Assembly: GCA_026415505.1 (NCBI GenBank)
Contig: JAOAGY010000010.1
Location: 1-64,000 of the forward strand
Length of the DNA stretch: 64,000 nucleotides
Direction of reading: 5' to 3'
Source of the DNA: Chlorobiota bacterium
GTDB taxonomy: Bacteria; Bacteroidota; Ignavibacteria; Kapaibacteriales; NICIL-2
Part shown: positions 8,003-17,842 of the stretch, piece after piece
Layout of the letters: the number at the start of each line of letters is the position of its first letter
How positions within the stretch are numbered: the stretch's first letter is position 1
The notes under the pieces: generated by a model
Database searches by the model: none
What the model saw: only the letters and a program-made list of their open reading frames with translations
Told to the model about the DNA's origin: nothing
Translations under genes and position numbers: made by a program

Positions 8003-8665
8003 ATGTCCACCTCATTCACCCCCGTTACCGACGAGATTGCCGCCTACATCGAATCGCTGTTTTCTGCCGAGGACGACTTTTTGCGCCAGCTTCGCCGCGA
8101 GGCAGAGCAGGCAGGCATGCCGCCGATCCACATCAGCGGCGCACAAGGTGCGGTCTTGCAGGTGTTGCTGCGGGCGATCGGTGCCGAGCGCGTGCTCGAA
8201 ATCGGCTCGCTCGGCGGATACAGCGCGATCACGATGGCGCGCGCACTGCCGCCGTCGGGAAAGGTCGTTTGCTTGGAAATCAATCCGGCGTACTGTGCCT
8301 TCATCGAGCGACAAGCAGCGCGTGCCGGTCTTGCCGATCGCATCGAGGTGCGGTGCGGACCGGCAGCCGAGTTGCTCGCCGCCATGCCCGAAGAGCCGCT
8401 CTTCGATGCAGCGTTCATCGATGCCGATAAACCGAACTATCCCCGCTACCTGGAGGCGTGCTACCCGCGCGTGCGCATCGGCGGACTCGTCATCGCCGAC
8501 AACACACTTGCCTGGGGACACATCGCCGAGAGCGATCCGTCGTTCGAACCCGCAAACGTCCGCGCACTTCAGCAATACAACCGCGCCGTTGCTGCACATC
8601 CGGGCTTGCGTGCAGCATTGATCCCCAGCGGCGACGGGATGACCGTCGCTGTCAAGATCGGCTAA
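8003..8665 (+). CDS. class I SAM-dependent O-methyltransferase
   Basis: A 220-residue enzyme of the catechol/caffeoyl-CoA O-methyltransferase family (Methyltransf_3). Motif I is VLEIGSLGGYSAITMA (about residues 64-79), the acidic loop is CLEINP, and AAFIDADKPNY (about 135-145) carries the metal-binding aspartate region, followed by GGLVIADN. Such enzymes transfer a methyl group from SAM to a hydroxyl with a divalent cation; the substrate is not predictable here. It closes the short operon with the MCE gene and converges on the hibernation-factor gene, 3 bases apart. Confidence 0.88.
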   Translation: MSTSFTPVTDEIAAYIESLFSAEDDFLRQLRREAEQAGMPPIHISGAQGAVLQVLLRAIGAERVLEIGSLGGYSAITMARALPPSGKVVCLEINPAYCAFIERQAARAGLADRIEVRCGPAAELLAAMPEEPLFDAAFIDADKPNYPRYLEACYPRVRIGGLVIADNTLAWGHIAESDPSFEPANVRALQQYNRAVAAHPGLRAALIPSGDGMTVAVKIG

Positions 8666-8668
8666 TGG

Positions 8669-8956
8669 TTACCAGCGCTGCTCTTTGGTTTTCATCTTGC
8701 GGATTTGTCGCACCAGTGCTTCGCGTGCGCCGTGGATGGCTTTGAAAAAGTCGTCGGCGCTTTCTTTGGCGACGAGCGTTTTCCCGTTGACTTTGACGAC
8801 GAACTCGGCGCTGCACTCTCCGTTGCTGCGCTCGAGCACGACATCGGCGCCGATGATCGAATCGTGGAACGACCGCACATGGTCGAGCGCTTCGCGCACG
8901 AGCGATTCGAGCTCTTCGCCGGCTTTGAAATGGCGAGAGGTGATGGTGAGCTTCAT
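8669..8956 (-). CDS. hpf: ribosome hibernation promoting factor, short form (HPF/RaiA family)
   Basis: A 95-residue protein of the sigma-54 modulation/S30AE fold, which binds the decoding centre of idle ribosomes. It has MKLTITSRHFKAGEELESLVREAL, the VVLERSNGECSAEFVVKVNG strand pair, ESADDFFKAIHGA and the basic end RQIRKMKTKEQ. It lacks the C-terminal dimerisation domain of long HPF. The ATG is set by a GGAGGAG site about seven bases upstream. It lies 25 bases after the barrel gene and is probably the last gene of the arginase operon. Confidence 0.88.
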   Translation of the reverse strand: MKLTITSRHFKAGEELESLVREALDHVRSFHDSIIGADVVLERSNGECSAEFVVKVNGKTLVAKESADDFFKAIHGAREALVRQIRKMKTKEQRW

Positions 8957-8981
8957 AGCGGAACTCCTCCGAGTGGGAAAC

Positions 8982-9758
8982 TTACTGGTGACGACCGATC
9001 TGGAAGCGCACGCTGAGCGAGAGCACCAGCGCACTTCCTCCGACGGCAATGTCGCCTGTCCATTGTTGCAATGTCGCATTGGTGTTGCCATCGGTGTAGC
9101 GCCGCAGCGCCGCAAGCTGCACCGGACTGTACGTGTAGTGCATCTGGAGCACCAAGCCGCCGCGAAACACCGCCGCCGGATCGGCATCGAACAAAAGGTA
9201 CGTTCCAGCGCCGATGCGCACAGCCGGTACCGTTCGGTGATCGTCGGTGTTCGGACCGCTGCGCTCGAGGCGTCCGTCGGTCCAGACGCTTTCGTACCAC
9301 TGGAAGCGTGCAAATGCTGCGCCAACGGCGGCGCTAAGATACGACCGAAATTGATCGCGCCACGGCTCCCATTCGACCGTCAAGAGCACGGGCATCATAT
9401 CCAGTTGCATCCGTTCTTCGAGAACGCGCTGCGGTGCCGTTTGCGGCGAGCCGCGTTCGAGAAATTGCGTGCGGAAATAGTCGGCAGCAGCACCGACGCG
9501 AACGCCGCCGAAATCGACGAGCACCGCACCGGATGCGACGATCGGCACGTCGAAATCGTTGGCGCGCAGCCCCGTCGCCGCACGGTAACCGTCGAACAGC
9601 TCGCTGGCGCCGACGCCGAGAGCGATACCGCCGCCCCCGCCGAGCACGATCGGCAGCGTCTGTCGCTGTGCCCACAGCGGCACTGCCAGCAGAAGGCTAC
9701 AGAATACGCTTGCCCAAAAGCGATGCGACGATTTCCGTGGCGAAAATTGCCGTTGCAT
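8982..9758 (-). CDS. outer-membrane beta-barrel protein, unknown function
   Basis: A 258-residue exported protein. A basic N-terminus and hydrophobic stretch end in VPLWA-QRQ, a signal peptidase I site. The mature part is rich in alternating hydrophobic/polar strands and ends in SVRFQI near the C-terminus, as expected of an outer-membrane barrel. No family was recognised. The start lies 62 bases inside the 3' end of the arginase gene; no later in-frame start would keep the signal peptide, so the overlap appears real. Confidence 0.68.
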   Translation of the reverse strand: MQRQFSPRKSSHRFWASVFCSLLLAVPLWAQRQTLPIVLGGGGGIALGVGASELFDGYRAATGLRANDFDVPIVASGAVLVDFGGVRVGAAADYFRTQFLERGSPQTAPQRVLEERMQLDMMPVLLTVEWEPWRDQFRSYLSAAVGAAFARFQWYESVWTDGRLERSGPNTDDHRTVPAVRIGAGTYLLFDADPAAVFRGGLVLQMHYTYSPVQLAALRRYTDGNTNATLQQWTGDIAVGGSALVLSLSVRFQIGRHQ

Positions 9759-10608
9759 TGCGCACGTCCAAAATGGGGTTGACTTCGGCGACGTCGAGCG
9801 AACCGACCATGCCCGATTCGGCGAGAATTTCCATCGCCAAATGTGCTTCGCGAAACGTCAAACCGCCCGACACAGGCGTGCCGACACCGGGCGCCAGCGA
9901 GGGGTCCACGCTGTCGAGATCGAAGCTGACGTGCACGTGATCCACCGTGCGACGAAAGCGATCGAGCACTTCGGCGATGACCGTGTGAATGCCGCGCTTG
10001 TCGATCTCCGGCATCGGATAGACGAGCATCGGTAGCGTGGCGATCAGCTCGCGTTCACCGGGATCGACCGACCGAATGCCGACGAGCGCGACGTGTTCGG
10101 GAGCGACCTTCGGTGCGAAGCCGGCAATGGTTACCAGACGGTCGCTGCCGAATCCCATCGAGACCGCCAGTGGCATACCGTGAATGTTGCCCGACGGCGT
10201 CGTTTCGGGCGTGTTCATGTCGGCGTGGGCGTCGATCCAAATCACACCGAGCCGTTTGCCTTGCTCGCGGCAGTAGGCGCTCACACCGGCGACCGACCCG
10301 ATGCCGAGCGAATGGTCGCCGCCGAGCACGATCGGGAACGCACCGTCGTAGAGCGCGTTGGCGACGCGCGCAGCGAGCATCCGCGAGGCGCGAACGATTT
10401 CGGGCAAGTACTTCAACTTCGGATTGGTGATGCGCTGGACTTCCTGACCGCGCACGGGCACGTCGCCATCGTCGCTGACGCGGTGACCGAGCGATTCGAG
10501 CACCGCCGCAATCCCAGCGATGCGGAGCGCACTCGGTCCCATGTCCACGCCGCGACGCCCTGCGCCGAGGTCCGAAGGAAAACCGATCAATCGAACGTGT
10601 TTGCTCAT
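9697..10608 (-). CDS. rocF: arginase
   Basis: Hydrolyses L-arginine to ornithine and urea with a binuclear manganese centre. All metal-ligand motifs of the ureohydrolase family are present in 303 residues: [10 protein letters not shown] (about 96-105), DAHADMNTP (about 126-134) and [14 protein letters not shown] (about 220-233). GNIHGMPLA and SLDVAEVNP also match arginases rather than agmatinases. It starts the minus-strand group arginase, barrel protein, HPF, and diverges from pdxH. Ornithine from this reaction could feed the ArgD-like aminotransferase nearby, which is an inference. Confidence 0.93.
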   Translation of the reverse strand: MSKHVRLIGFPSDLGAGRRGVDMGPSALRIAGIAAVLESLGHRVSDDGDVPVRGQEVQRITNPKLKYLPEIVRASRMLAARVANALYDGAFPIVLGGDHSLGIGSVAGVSAYCREQGKRLGVIWIDAHADMNTPETTPSGNIHGMPLAVSMGFGSDRLVTIAGFAPKVAPEHVALVGIRSVDPGERELIATLPMLVYPMPEIDKRGIHTVIAEVLDRFRRTVDHVHVSFDLDSVDPSLAPGVGTPVSGGLTFREAHLAMEILAESGMVGSLDVAEVNPILDVRNATAIFATEIVASLLGKRIL

Positions 10609-10700
10609 CGTCGGTCGTGTTCGTTGACAGTGGCAAGATACGACCGCTGCGGTGGCACGCCGAGCCGTAGTTTTGCGACATTCGTTCCGTCGCTATCTCG

Positions 10701-11351
10701 ATGCTCCGTTCCGCACAGCTCGCAGCAATCCGCCGAGAGTATCGGCTGGCGCGTCTCGACGAATCGAGCCTCGCAGGCGATCCGTTCGAGCAGCTTCAGC
10801 GCTGGCTCGACGAAGCGATTCGTGCCGAACTGGTCGAACCGACTGCCATGGCGCTCGCTACTGCCGACGCGGACGGAAAACCGACCGTGCGCATGGTGCT
10901 TCTGAAGGGAATCGAAAACGGTCGGCTGCACTTTTACACCAACCTGGAAAGCCCGAAAGCTCGTGCAATCGCCGCCAATCCCCGCGTGGCGCTGCTGTTT
11001 TACTGGGCAGAGTTGGAGCGTCAAGTGCGCATCGAAGGCATCGCCGAGCTGCTCGATCGTCGGACCGTCGAGGCGTACTTTGCCACTCGACCGCGCGGTG
11101 CACAAATCGGCGCCTGGGCATCGCGCCAAAGCGCGCCGCTTTCCAGCCGTGAAACGCTCGACGAAGCCATCGCCGAATACGAACGCCGCTTTGCCGATGC
11201 CGAGCAGATTTCCCCGCCGCCGTGGTGGGGCGGCTATGCCGTCGAACCGCATGCATTCGAGTTTTGGCAGGGACGCGAAAACCGCCTGCACGACCGTTTC
11301 CGCTACGAGCGCACTACGACGGGCTGGTCGCGGCAGCGACTGTCGCCGTAG
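10701..11351 (+). CDS. pdxH: pyridoxamine 5'-phosphate oxidase
   Basis: An FMN enzyme that oxidises pyridoxamine- or pyridoxine-5'-phosphate to PLP. The 216 residues carry the family signature: TAMALATADADGKPTVRMVLLKG, FYTNLESPKARAIAANP, the FYWAELERQVRIEG strand and a C-terminal PPPWWGGY...RLHDRF. Length is normal. It is divergent from arginase and its 3' end overlaps the convergent aminotransferase gene by 38 bases. A TAGTTTTG element at 10668-10675 is a plausible -7 box. Confidence 0.95.
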   Translation: MLRSAQLAAIRREYRLARLDESSLAGDPFEQLQRWLDEAIRAELVEPTAMALATADADGKPTVRMVLLKGIENGRLHFYTNLESPKARAIAANPRVALLFYWAELERQVRIEGIAELLDRRTVEAYFATRPRGAQIGAWASRQSAPLSSRETLDEAIAEYERRFADAEQISPPPWWGGYAVEPHAFEFWQGRENRLHDRFRYERTTTGWSRQRLSP

Positions 11352-12537
11352 CGCGTTCGGCGAGCGCGTCGCGAAGAGCTTCCCGCGCGATCGCCCATTC
11401 GTTGCTGCTGAGCACCAGCGGCGGCAGCAGCCGCAGCACCGTCGTCGCCGTGGCATTGGCGATCACGCCGCGGCGGAGCAATGCATCGCGTAGATGCGTG
11501 GCGTCTTCGCGCAGCTCGATGCCGAGCATCATGCCGCGTCCGCGCACGGAAGCGACCAGCGAGGGGAATTCAGCGGCGAGCGTCTCCAGATCGCTGCGCA
11601 TGCGTCCGCCGAGCTGCCGCACATGATCGAGCAGTCCCGCTTCGAGCTGTTCCATGACGACGATTCCCGCAGCGCACGCTACCGGATTGCCGCCGTAGGT
11701 TGTGCCGTGCTGACCACGCTGCCAGACGCCGAGCAAACGCTCGCCGACGAGGATCGCACCGAGCGGCAATCCTCCACCGAGCGCTTTCGCCATCGTCACG
11801 ATGTCGGGACGAACGCCATAGCGTTCGAAGGCGAAAAAGTCGCCGGTGCGTCCACAGCCGCTTTGCACTTCGTCGGCGATGAGCAAAAAGCCGTAGCGCT
11901 GGCGCAGCGTTTCGATCCGCTCGACCAGTGCCGCCGATGCTTCGACGATACCGCCTTCGCCTTGGATGAATTCCAAACCGACGGCGCAGGTTGTTTCGCC
12001 GATGGCGTCGTCGAGTGCATCGGGATCGTCGAACGGCACGATGCGCACGTTCGGCAGAAACGGTCCCATGCCGTCTTTGTAGAGCGGTTTGTCCATTGTC
12101 GAGAGTGCGCCGTAGGTACGACCGTGGAAGCCACCGCTGAAGGTGACGATGTCGCCGGTTTTGCCGCCGAGGTATCCCCAACGCCGCGCCAGTTTGAGCG
12201 CCGCTTCCCACGATTCGGCGCCGGAGTTCGAATAGATCACCGCCGCGTAGCCTGTTCGCTGGCAGAGCTTTTCGGCGAGCGCAATTTGCGGCTCTTGGTA
12301 GTAGAGGTTCGACACGTGCATGTAGCGCTCGATCTGGGCGCGGACAGCCGCCAGAATCTGCGGGTGCCCGTGACCGAGCGCATTGGTGCCGATGCCGCTG
12401 ATGAGGTCGAGATACCGCTTGCCTTCGACATCCTCGATCCAACAACCGTCGGCGCGGGCAATGGCGATCGGCAGCCGGCGATAGATCGGGTAGAGAACGC
12501 GCTGTTCGCGCTCGACAAGATCGGTCGTGCGGGACAT
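11314..12537 (-). CDS. argD: acetylornithine/succinyldiaminopimelate-type aminotransferase (ArgD-like)
   Basis: A PLP-dependent class III aminotransferase of 407 residues. Visible motifs are SNSGAESWEAALKLARRWG, the substrate-binding GGFHGRTYGALS, GEGGIVEAS, the PLP aspartate in LLIADEVQSGCGRTG, and the Schiff-base lysine in MAKALGGGLPLGA, followed by HGTTYGGNPVACAA. ArgD enzymes act in arginine and lysine biosynthesis, but ornithine and GABA transaminases share the fold; specificity is not settled. The ATG at 12537 follows a Bacteroidota-type promoter. Its end overlaps convergent pdxH by 38 bases, pairing a PLP-using and a PLP-making gene. Confidence 0.87.
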   Translation of the reverse strand: MSRTTDLVEREQRVLYPIYRRLPIAIARADGCWIEDVEGKRYLDLISGIGTNALGHGHPQILAAVRAQIERYMHVSNLYYQEPQIALAEKLCQRTGYAAVIYSNSGAESWEAALKLARRWGYLGGKTGDIVTFSGGFHGRTYGALSTMDKPLYKDGMGPFLPNVRIVPFDDPDALDDAIGETTCAVGLEFIQGEGGIVEASAALVERIETLRQRYGFLLIADEVQSGCGRTGDFFAFERYGVRPDIVTMAKALGGGLPLGAILVGERLLGVWQRGQHGTTYGGNPVACAAGIVVMEQLEAGLLDHVRQLGGRMRSDLETLAAEFPSLVASVRGRGMMLGIELREDATHLRDALLRRGVIANATATTVLRLLPPLVLSSNEWAIAREALRDALAERATATVAAATSPS

Positions 12538-12570
12538 ACGAGCGAGTGTGGAAGTGTGGAAAACCTCGTG

Positions 12571-12605
12571 CAAAACTACGGGCGATGCTCCGTGGCGCGA
12601 AAAAA
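12571..12605 (-). promoter_or_regulatory. Bacteroidota-type promoter of the aminotransferase gene
   Basis: On the minus strand a T-run (TTTTTT, 12600-12605) is followed after 21 bases by TAGTTTTG (12571-12578), a perfect TAnnTTTG -7 box. The predicted transcript starts near 12565, about 28 bases before the ATG at 12537. Confidence 0.55.
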
Positions 12606-12665
12606 CACGCCAGGGCAGACCGCAACAGCGATCCGCCCTGCGTGCGTCGGCTTCGAGCAGCGCTT

Positions 12666-13763
12666 TTAGATGCCCTGCTCGACGAACAATGCTACGTGGC
12701 GCAAGCGGTCGTTGGCGTGGAAAGCCAAGCCCGACAGCTTCCGGGCGCACAGTTGGGGAAGCGCCTCCAGACCAGCATCGAAGATGGACGGATCGAGGTG
12801 GAGTTCCGTGTGTGCGATCTTCATGTGTGTACCGACGCCAGCCGGTGCCTTTTCGATCGTGGCGCCCGAGGTGTCGTCCGGTGCCTGGGATGTGCGTACT
12901 CGCGAGAGCATGTGTTTGAAAAAGCGCGCAAGTTCTCTCGGCGAGAGCACCGGATCGATCGAAATGCTCCGCGCAAGCGATGCATCGCTGAAGTACGAAC
13001 CGAGAACGCGCTGGTGGACTGACGCCCACACGTCGGGACAATCGAAGTACTCGACGGCGTAGTACGTCCGACCGATAGCGATGAGCACGCCGATTTGATC
13101 GGGTAGCGGCGTGAGGCGATCGAGCATGCCGGCGATGCCCTCGCGTCGCATGCTCTCCGAAAGATCACCGGTGCTGCTGTCGATACGCTCTCGCCGAAGA
13201 CGCTGTCGGACCCGTTCCCAGACCGCTGCTTGTACCGAGTCTCCGCGTCCTCGCCGCGACAATTCGTACATCTTGGCTGCGCGGACCGAAACCGGCGCGA
13301 GGAATTCGACGGGATCGAATTCGCTCCGATGCGGTTTGCCGTTGCTGGCGTGCATCTGGGGAACCGGTCGTGCGGGATGTGTCCGATGTGGCGGCATGAC
13401 GGGAATGCGACCAGGCGACCATCGTCCCTGTTCGACGCAACTGACCGGAATCGTGTGACGACCGTGCGGCAACAGCAGCGTGATGTGGACGGTGCGATTT
13501 TGAAGCCCGCCCCGCAGCACTTCGCCTTCGGGGATGAGCACGGGCAGATCGCTGTGAACCGTTACGTCGAGAGCGGAAACGCGGCGGGATTGCTCGTGCT
13601 CGGTGATAGTCACGGCACCGAGCCGATACGCCTCGTGGAGCGTGATCGAATCGCGGCGGAGAAGTGAACCTACTCCGTGCAGCGGATAGACGACCACACC
13701 GGCGGCGACGATGCGAGGAACACCGATACGAACACCGTCGAGCAAACGAGCAGCTTCGAGCAT
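12666..13763 (-). CDS. ARPP-1 (DUF6569) domain protein
   Basis: A 365-residue protein with no signal peptide or membrane segment. The N-terminal half matches the ARPP-1 family: a VVVYPLHG strand, LHEAYRLGAVTITEHEQ, the pair DLPVLIPEGEVLRGGLQNRT, then LLLPHGRHTIPVSCVEQGRW. The C-terminal part includes IGRTYYAVEYFDCPDVWAS and is also typical. Biochemical function is unknown. I chose ATG 13763 because it begins the conserved LLDGVRIG block; ATGs at 13850 and 13841 are in frame but would add a non-conserved segment. It is divergent from aconitase. Confidence 0.7.
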   Translation of the reverse strand: MLEAARLLDGVRIGVPRIVAAGVVVYPLHGVGSLLRRDSITLHEAYRLGAVTITEHEQSRRVSALDVTVHSDLPVLIPEGEVLRGGLQNRTVHITLLLPHGRHTIPVSCVEQGRWSPGRIPVMPPHRTHPARPVPQMHASNGKPHRSEFDPVEFLAPVSVRAAKMYELSRRGRGDSVQAAVWERVRQRLRRERIDSSTGDLSESMRREGIAGMLDRLTPLPDQIGVLIAIGRTYYAVEYFDCPDVWASVHQRVLGSYFSDASLARSISIDPVLSPRELARFFKHMLSRVRTSQAPDDTSGATIEKAPAGVGTHMKIAHTELHLDPSIFDAGLEALPQLCARKLSGLAFHANDRLRHVALFVEQGI

Positions 13764-13984
13764 GGCACACAACACGATGGTGGAACAAAAAAGGTGGCAG
13801 CCGACGCCGGAGTGTATAGACTGCAATTGGTGGAAAGTCATGTCTTCCAAGAAGCTTCTCTATTTCGGGTTCGGTCGGTGCCAAAAGAGCGTGTCCGAAA
13901 CGATAGGCGGCAATTTCCCGTCCTCCTTTCCGTCTTGTCGCGTGCATGCTATCTGTTTCACTGTTCGACTTCCAGGAGAGTCCG

Positions 13985-16243
13985 ATGGCGTTCGATTTCG
14001 ACATGATCACCCGCGTTTATCAGCGTCTGCCCGAGCGAATTGCAGCCGCACGTCGTCTCGTGGGGCGACCGATGACACTCGCCGAAAAAATTCTCTACGC
14101 GCACATGGCAGAGCTGCCCTCGTCGCCGCCGGTGCGGGGGGAAGACTACGTCGAGTTCTTCCCCGACCGCGTCGCGATGCAAGACGCGACCGCGCAAATG
14201 GCGCTGCTCCAATTCATGAGCGCCGGCATCCCGAAAGTCGCTGTCCCGACGACAGTGCACTGCGACCACCTCATCAGAGCCGAGCGCGGCGCGAAAGAAG
14301 ACCTTCAAACGGCGCTCGTCGAAAACGACGAGGTCTTCCAGTTCCTCGCCTCGGTGTCGAAAAAGTACGGCATCGGTTTCTGGAAACCGGGTGCGGGAAT
14401 CATCCACCAAGTCGTGCTCGAAAACTATGCTTTCCCCGGCGGCATGATGATCGGCACCGACTCGCACACGCCGAATGCCGGCGGTCTGGGGATGGTCGCC
14501 ATCGGTGTCGGCGGCGCCGATGCAGTGGATGTGATGGCGGGCATGCCGTGGGAATTGCTCATGCCCAAACACATCGGTGTTCGGCTGACCGGCAAAATGA
14601 GCGGCTGGACCGCGCCGAAAGACGTCATCTTGAAGCTCGCCGGCATCTTGACGGTCAAGGGCGGAACGGGTGCGATCATCGAGTACTTCGGCGATGGCTG
14701 CGCGACAATAAGCGCCACTGGGAAAGCCACCATCTGCAACATGGGCGCTGAAGTCGGTGCGACCACTTCGATTTTCCCCTACGACGAGGCGATGGACCGC
14801 TACCTGCGTGCGACCGGTCGCGCCGATGTCGCCGATGCTGCGCGTCCGCTGGCAGAATTTCTCCGCCACGACGACGACGTCGAGCGCAATCCCGAACGTT
14901 ACTTCGATCGCGTCATCGAGATCGACCTTTCGACACTCGAACCACATGTCAACGGTCCGTTCACGCCCGATCGTGCGATGCCGATCAGCGAGTTCGTTCG
15001 CGAGGTCGAAAAAAACGGCTGGCCCGCTGAGTTGCGCGTTGCACTCATCGGCTCGTGCACGAACTCGTCCTACGAGGACATGACGCGCGTCGCCGAAATC
15101 GCCGAGTACGCGGCAAAGCACGGCTTGAAAGCCAAGTGCGAATTGACCATCACGCCCGGCTCCGAACAAATCCGCGCCACGATGGAACGCGACGGCATCC
15201 TCGAAAAACTCGAAGCGATCGGTGCGAAAGTCCTCGCCAATGCGTGCGGTCCCTGCATCGGACAGTGGAAACGGCACGATGTGCAGAAAGGCGACAAAAA
15301 CTCGATCATCACGTCGTTCAACCGCAATTTCAGCGGTCGCAACGATGGCAATCCCGACACTCACGCGTTCGTCGCATCGCCCGAAACAGTGCTCGGTTTT
15401 GCGCTGACCGGCGATTTGCGGGTGGACTTTACCAAGCAGCCGATCAACGGTGCAGTGCTCGATCCGCCGCGCGGCGAAGAATTGCCGTCGCGCGGCTTCG
15501 TCCCCGATCCGGAAGGGTACGTCCCGCCAGCAGAAGATGGATCTGCGATCGAAGTCATCATCAAGCCCGATTCGCAGCGTCTGCAACGATTGGAACCGTT
15601 CCCGCCGCCGCGAAAAGAAGAATTCCGCGACATGGTGCTCTTGCTCAAAGTCAAGGGCAAGTGCACGACCGATCACATTTCGCCTGCCGGACCGTGGCTG
15701 CGCTTCCGCGGTCACTTGGACAACATCTCGAACAACATGTTCACGGGCGCCACGAACGCATTCAACGGCAAGCTCAACTCGGCGAAAAACGTCTTCACCG
15801 GCGAGTACGACGAGGTCCCGCGTGTGGCGCGTGACTACAAAGCGCGCGGCGTGTCGTGGATCGTCGTCGGCGAAGAAAACTACGGCGAAGGCTCATCGCG
15901 CGAGCATGCCGCGATGGAACCGCGCTACTTGGGCGGCAAGGTGATTTTGGTCAAGTCGTTTGCTCGCATTCACGAGACGAATCTGAAAAAGCAAGGGATG
16001 CTGCCGCTGGTGTTCGACAATCCCGCCGACTATGATCTCATCGGCGAAGACGACCGCTTCACGCTCGATCTCGATCAGCTCCGTCCTGGCGAGCCGATGG
16101 AGATAATCGTGCGCAAGCCCGACGGGAGCGAGCATCGCATCGTCGTCCGTCACTCGATGAACGCCCATCAGATCGAGTGGTTCTGGGCGGGCAGTGCGCT
16201 CAATCTCATGGCGCGACGGTTGCGGGAGATAGCAGCTATGTGA
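13985..16243 (+). CDS. acn: aconitate hydratase
   Basis: TCA-cycle enzyme that isomerises citrate to isocitrate through a [4Fe-4S] cluster. The 752 residues resemble the mitochondrial-type aconitase. The cluster cysteines are in [12 protein letters not shown] (about residue 357) and [11 protein letters not shown] (about 421 and 424). [12 protein letters not shown] lies in the substrate site, and [18 protein letters not shown] is the mobile swivel-domain motif near residue 640. The ATG at 13985 is set by GGAGAG; an upstream in-frame ATG at 13946 lacks one. It converges on the NnrS-like gene, 25 bases apart. Confidence 0.96.
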   Translation: MAFDFDMITRVYQRLPERIAAARRLVGRPMTLAEKILYAHMAELPSSPPVRGEDYVEFFPDRVAMQDATAQMALLQFMSAGIPKVAVPTTVHCDHLIRAERGAKEDLQTALVENDEVFQFLASVSKKYGIGFWKPGAGIIHQVVLENYAFPGGMMIGTDSHTPNAGGLGMVAIGVGGADAVDVMAGMPWELLMPKHIGVRLTGKMSGWTAPKDVILKLAGILTVKGGTGAIIEYFGDGCATISATGKATICNMGAEVGATTSIFPYDEAMDRYLRATGRADVADAARPLAEFLRHDDDVERNPERYFDRVIEIDLSTLEPHVNGPFTPDRAMPISEFVREVEKNGWPAELRVALIGSCTNSSYEDMTRVAEIAEYAAKHGLKAKCELTITPGSEQIRATMERDGILEKLEAIGAKVLANACGPCIGQWKRHDVQKGDKNSIITSFNRNFSGRNDGNPDTHAFVASPETVLGFALTGDLRVDFTKQPINGAVLDPPRGEELPSRGFVPDPEGYVPPAEDGSAIEVIIKPDSQRLQRLEPFPPPRKEEFRDMVLLLKVKGKCTTDHISPAGPWLRFRGHLDNISNNMFTGATNAFNGKLNSAKNVFTGEYDEVPRVARDYKARGVSWIVVGEENYGEGSSREHAAMEPRYLGGKVILVKSFARIHETNLKKQGMLPLVFDNPADYDLIGEDDRFTLDLDQLRPGEPMEIIVRKPDGSEHRIVVRHSMNAHQIEWFWAGSALNLMARRLREIAAM

Positions 16244-16268
16244 TATTCTCAACAAAAGCTACTTGCGA

Positions 16269-17339
16269 TCATCTGCCGGAGGTATGCTGTGACGATGGTG
16301 TCGCAAAGCGGTTCGCAATCGCCACTACCACATAAAGAGCAATTGCGGCGCTGCTCAGAAGCGCTCCCCAACGTCGCATGTGTGGATGGAGCAGCACATC
16401 GCTGGTGAGACGCATGAGCATTCCTGCATGCAGCAGTGCGAGCGGCACGTAAAAATTTGCTCGATACACGACCAATATGCCGAGAACGGCTGGTAAAACG
16501 ATCGGAGCGTGCGCGAAAATCATGCTGAAGACAAACCCGACGAATACGGCATGGAGTACAGCATCGTAGAACGTCGTTGCGATGAGCGACGATTGCCATA
16601 GAAGCAGAATGCCGCTTACTATCAACCAGCCGTAGCCTACCAGAAGCGCGGTGGCAGCGAATCGAGCCAGTCCGTAAGAACGAATCGTCCATCGCGCAAT
16701 GTCGTAACGTGCCATCCACACCGCCGTGCTAATGGTAGCGACACCCGTTGCGTGCCACTCCAATTGTCGGGGGAGTAAGGGTACTGCAGCCCAACATGCC
16801 GCTATAAGGGCAAATGAACGGTGTGCCCACCGTGAGTGCTGAACGACACGGGATAATTCCAGCCGTTCGGCGGCGATGGTGAGCACCAAGAATGCCATCC
16901 ATGCAGGCACAACGTCGGCAATGCTGCTACCCGACAACCTTTGCACGTTGCCGATGAGCCATGCGATACCGGCGAGAACTTGCGCGATGAGGAAATCGGC
17001 GCGCTGCTTCCGAAGGAATGCTGCAGTGACGCAAACGAATGCAGTACTCGCAATAGCGAAGCATATCCGTGCAGCCAGTTCGCTCGTTCCCACAAGTAAA
17101 ATAATTCCACCGACTGCCGCGAGAGCTGGAGCGATATATCCCCATCGTGTTCCGAGCGCAACAGCACGTTCCAGCCCGATAAGGGTCCCTAAAAAGGCGC
17201 ATACCATCAGCGGCCCGTGGACGGCGAGCAACGCTGGAGATGGAATCTTCCACCACCAGCCGATGCGAATCAGCCCTGCCCATATGCCTGCCACGAGCGA
17301 TATAGCTGCACCGAACATCAGTAGATAGCGCTGCTGCAC
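16269..17339 (-). CDS. NnrS-like polytopic membrane protein (tentative)
   Basis: A 356-residue integral membrane protein with roughly ten to twelve hydrophobic segments. Histidines sit in or next to helices: LLAVHGPLMVCAFLGTLIGLERA, DAVLHAVFVGFVFSMIFAHAP and LALLHAGM. This resembles NnrS, a haem/copper membrane protein of denitrifiers linked to NO tolerance, but similarity is by pattern only. I used GTG 17339 with a GGGGGTG site upstream; GTG 17348, TTG 17345 and ATG 17318 are alternatives. It is last in the stress operon, directly after the CopD-like gene. Confidence 0.55.
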   Translation of the reverse strand: MQQRYLLMFGAAISLVAGIWAGLIRIGWWWKIPSPALLAVHGPLMVCAFLGTLIGLERAVALGTRWGYIAPALAAVGGIILLVGTSELAARICFAIASTAFVCVTAAFLRKQRADFLIAQVLAGIAWLIGNVQRLSGSSIADVVPAWMAFLVLTIAAERLELSRVVQHSRWAHRSFALIAACWAAVPLLPRQLEWHATGVATISTAVWMARYDIARWTIRSYGLARFAATALLVGYGWLIVSGILLLWQSSLIATTFYDAVLHAVFVGFVFSMIFAHAPIVLPAVLGILVVYRANFYVPLALLHAGMLMRLTSDVLLHPHMRRWGALLSSAAIALYVVVAIANRFATPSSQHTSGR

Positions 17340-17341
17340 TG

Positions 17342-17839
17342 TCAACACCCCCGAACGAATGTGACAGCAAGCACGACAACTGCAATGCTGATGATCATAA
17401 CCAGCCGTCCTGCCCATGATGCATGGCATCGCAGTGTGGCGGCAGAGTTCTCCCCTCGCTCGAGTGCCTCTGCTGCACGTGGCCCAAGCCAGAAATCGTG
17501 CAGTGCGTGGAGTGCTACCATTGCGGTAACCAGCACCACTTTCCATCCGAAGAGGTTGCCGATAGGTGTGTGCCAAAAATTTCCTGTAATGATGGAGTCC
17601 CAATCGGTCCAGCGATAGAAGAGATTGAACGTCCCCGTCACAAGCAAGGTTGCCAATGCGCTCCATGCCACTGGTCGGAAAGCGCGCCCTACGTGCTCGA
17701 TTATCCGCGAGCGGCTCGGACGCAAAGACGGATGGCTCAATGCCGGCAGTACGACAGTGACGAAGAACAACATGCCGCCCACCCAGAGAGCTGCTGCAAG
17801 AATGTGCAAGGCGACCGATGCCAAATAGAGCGCTCTCAT
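17342..17839 (-). CDS. CopD-like four-helix membrane protein
   Basis: A 165-residue protein with four predicted transmembrane helices and the CopD-domain layout: HILAAALWVGGMLFFVTVVLPAL at the start, VTGTFNLFYRWTDWDSI, GWKVVLVTAMVALHALHDFWLGP, and a last helix at the C-terminus. Conserved histidines on helices 1 and 3 suggest a haem or copper site. Relatives occur in copper resistance and denitrification loci. The hemerythrin gene ends 3 bases upstream, and the NnrS-like gene starts at its stop codon. Confidence 0.7.
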   Translation of the reverse strand: MRALYLASVALHILAAALWVGGMLFFVTVVLPALSHPSLRPSRSRIIEHVGRAFRPVAWSALATLLVTGTFNLFYRWTDWDSIITGNFWHTPIGNLFGWKVVLVTAMVALHALHDFWLGPRAAEALERGENSAATLRCHASWAGRLVMIISIAVVVLAVTFVRGC

Positions 17840-17842
17840 CGC

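Noticed and set aside
13958..15715. Long minus-strand open frame opposite aconitase
   Set aside because: Shadow of the aconitase gene; the plus strand encodes unmistakable aconitase motifs and the minus product matches nothing.
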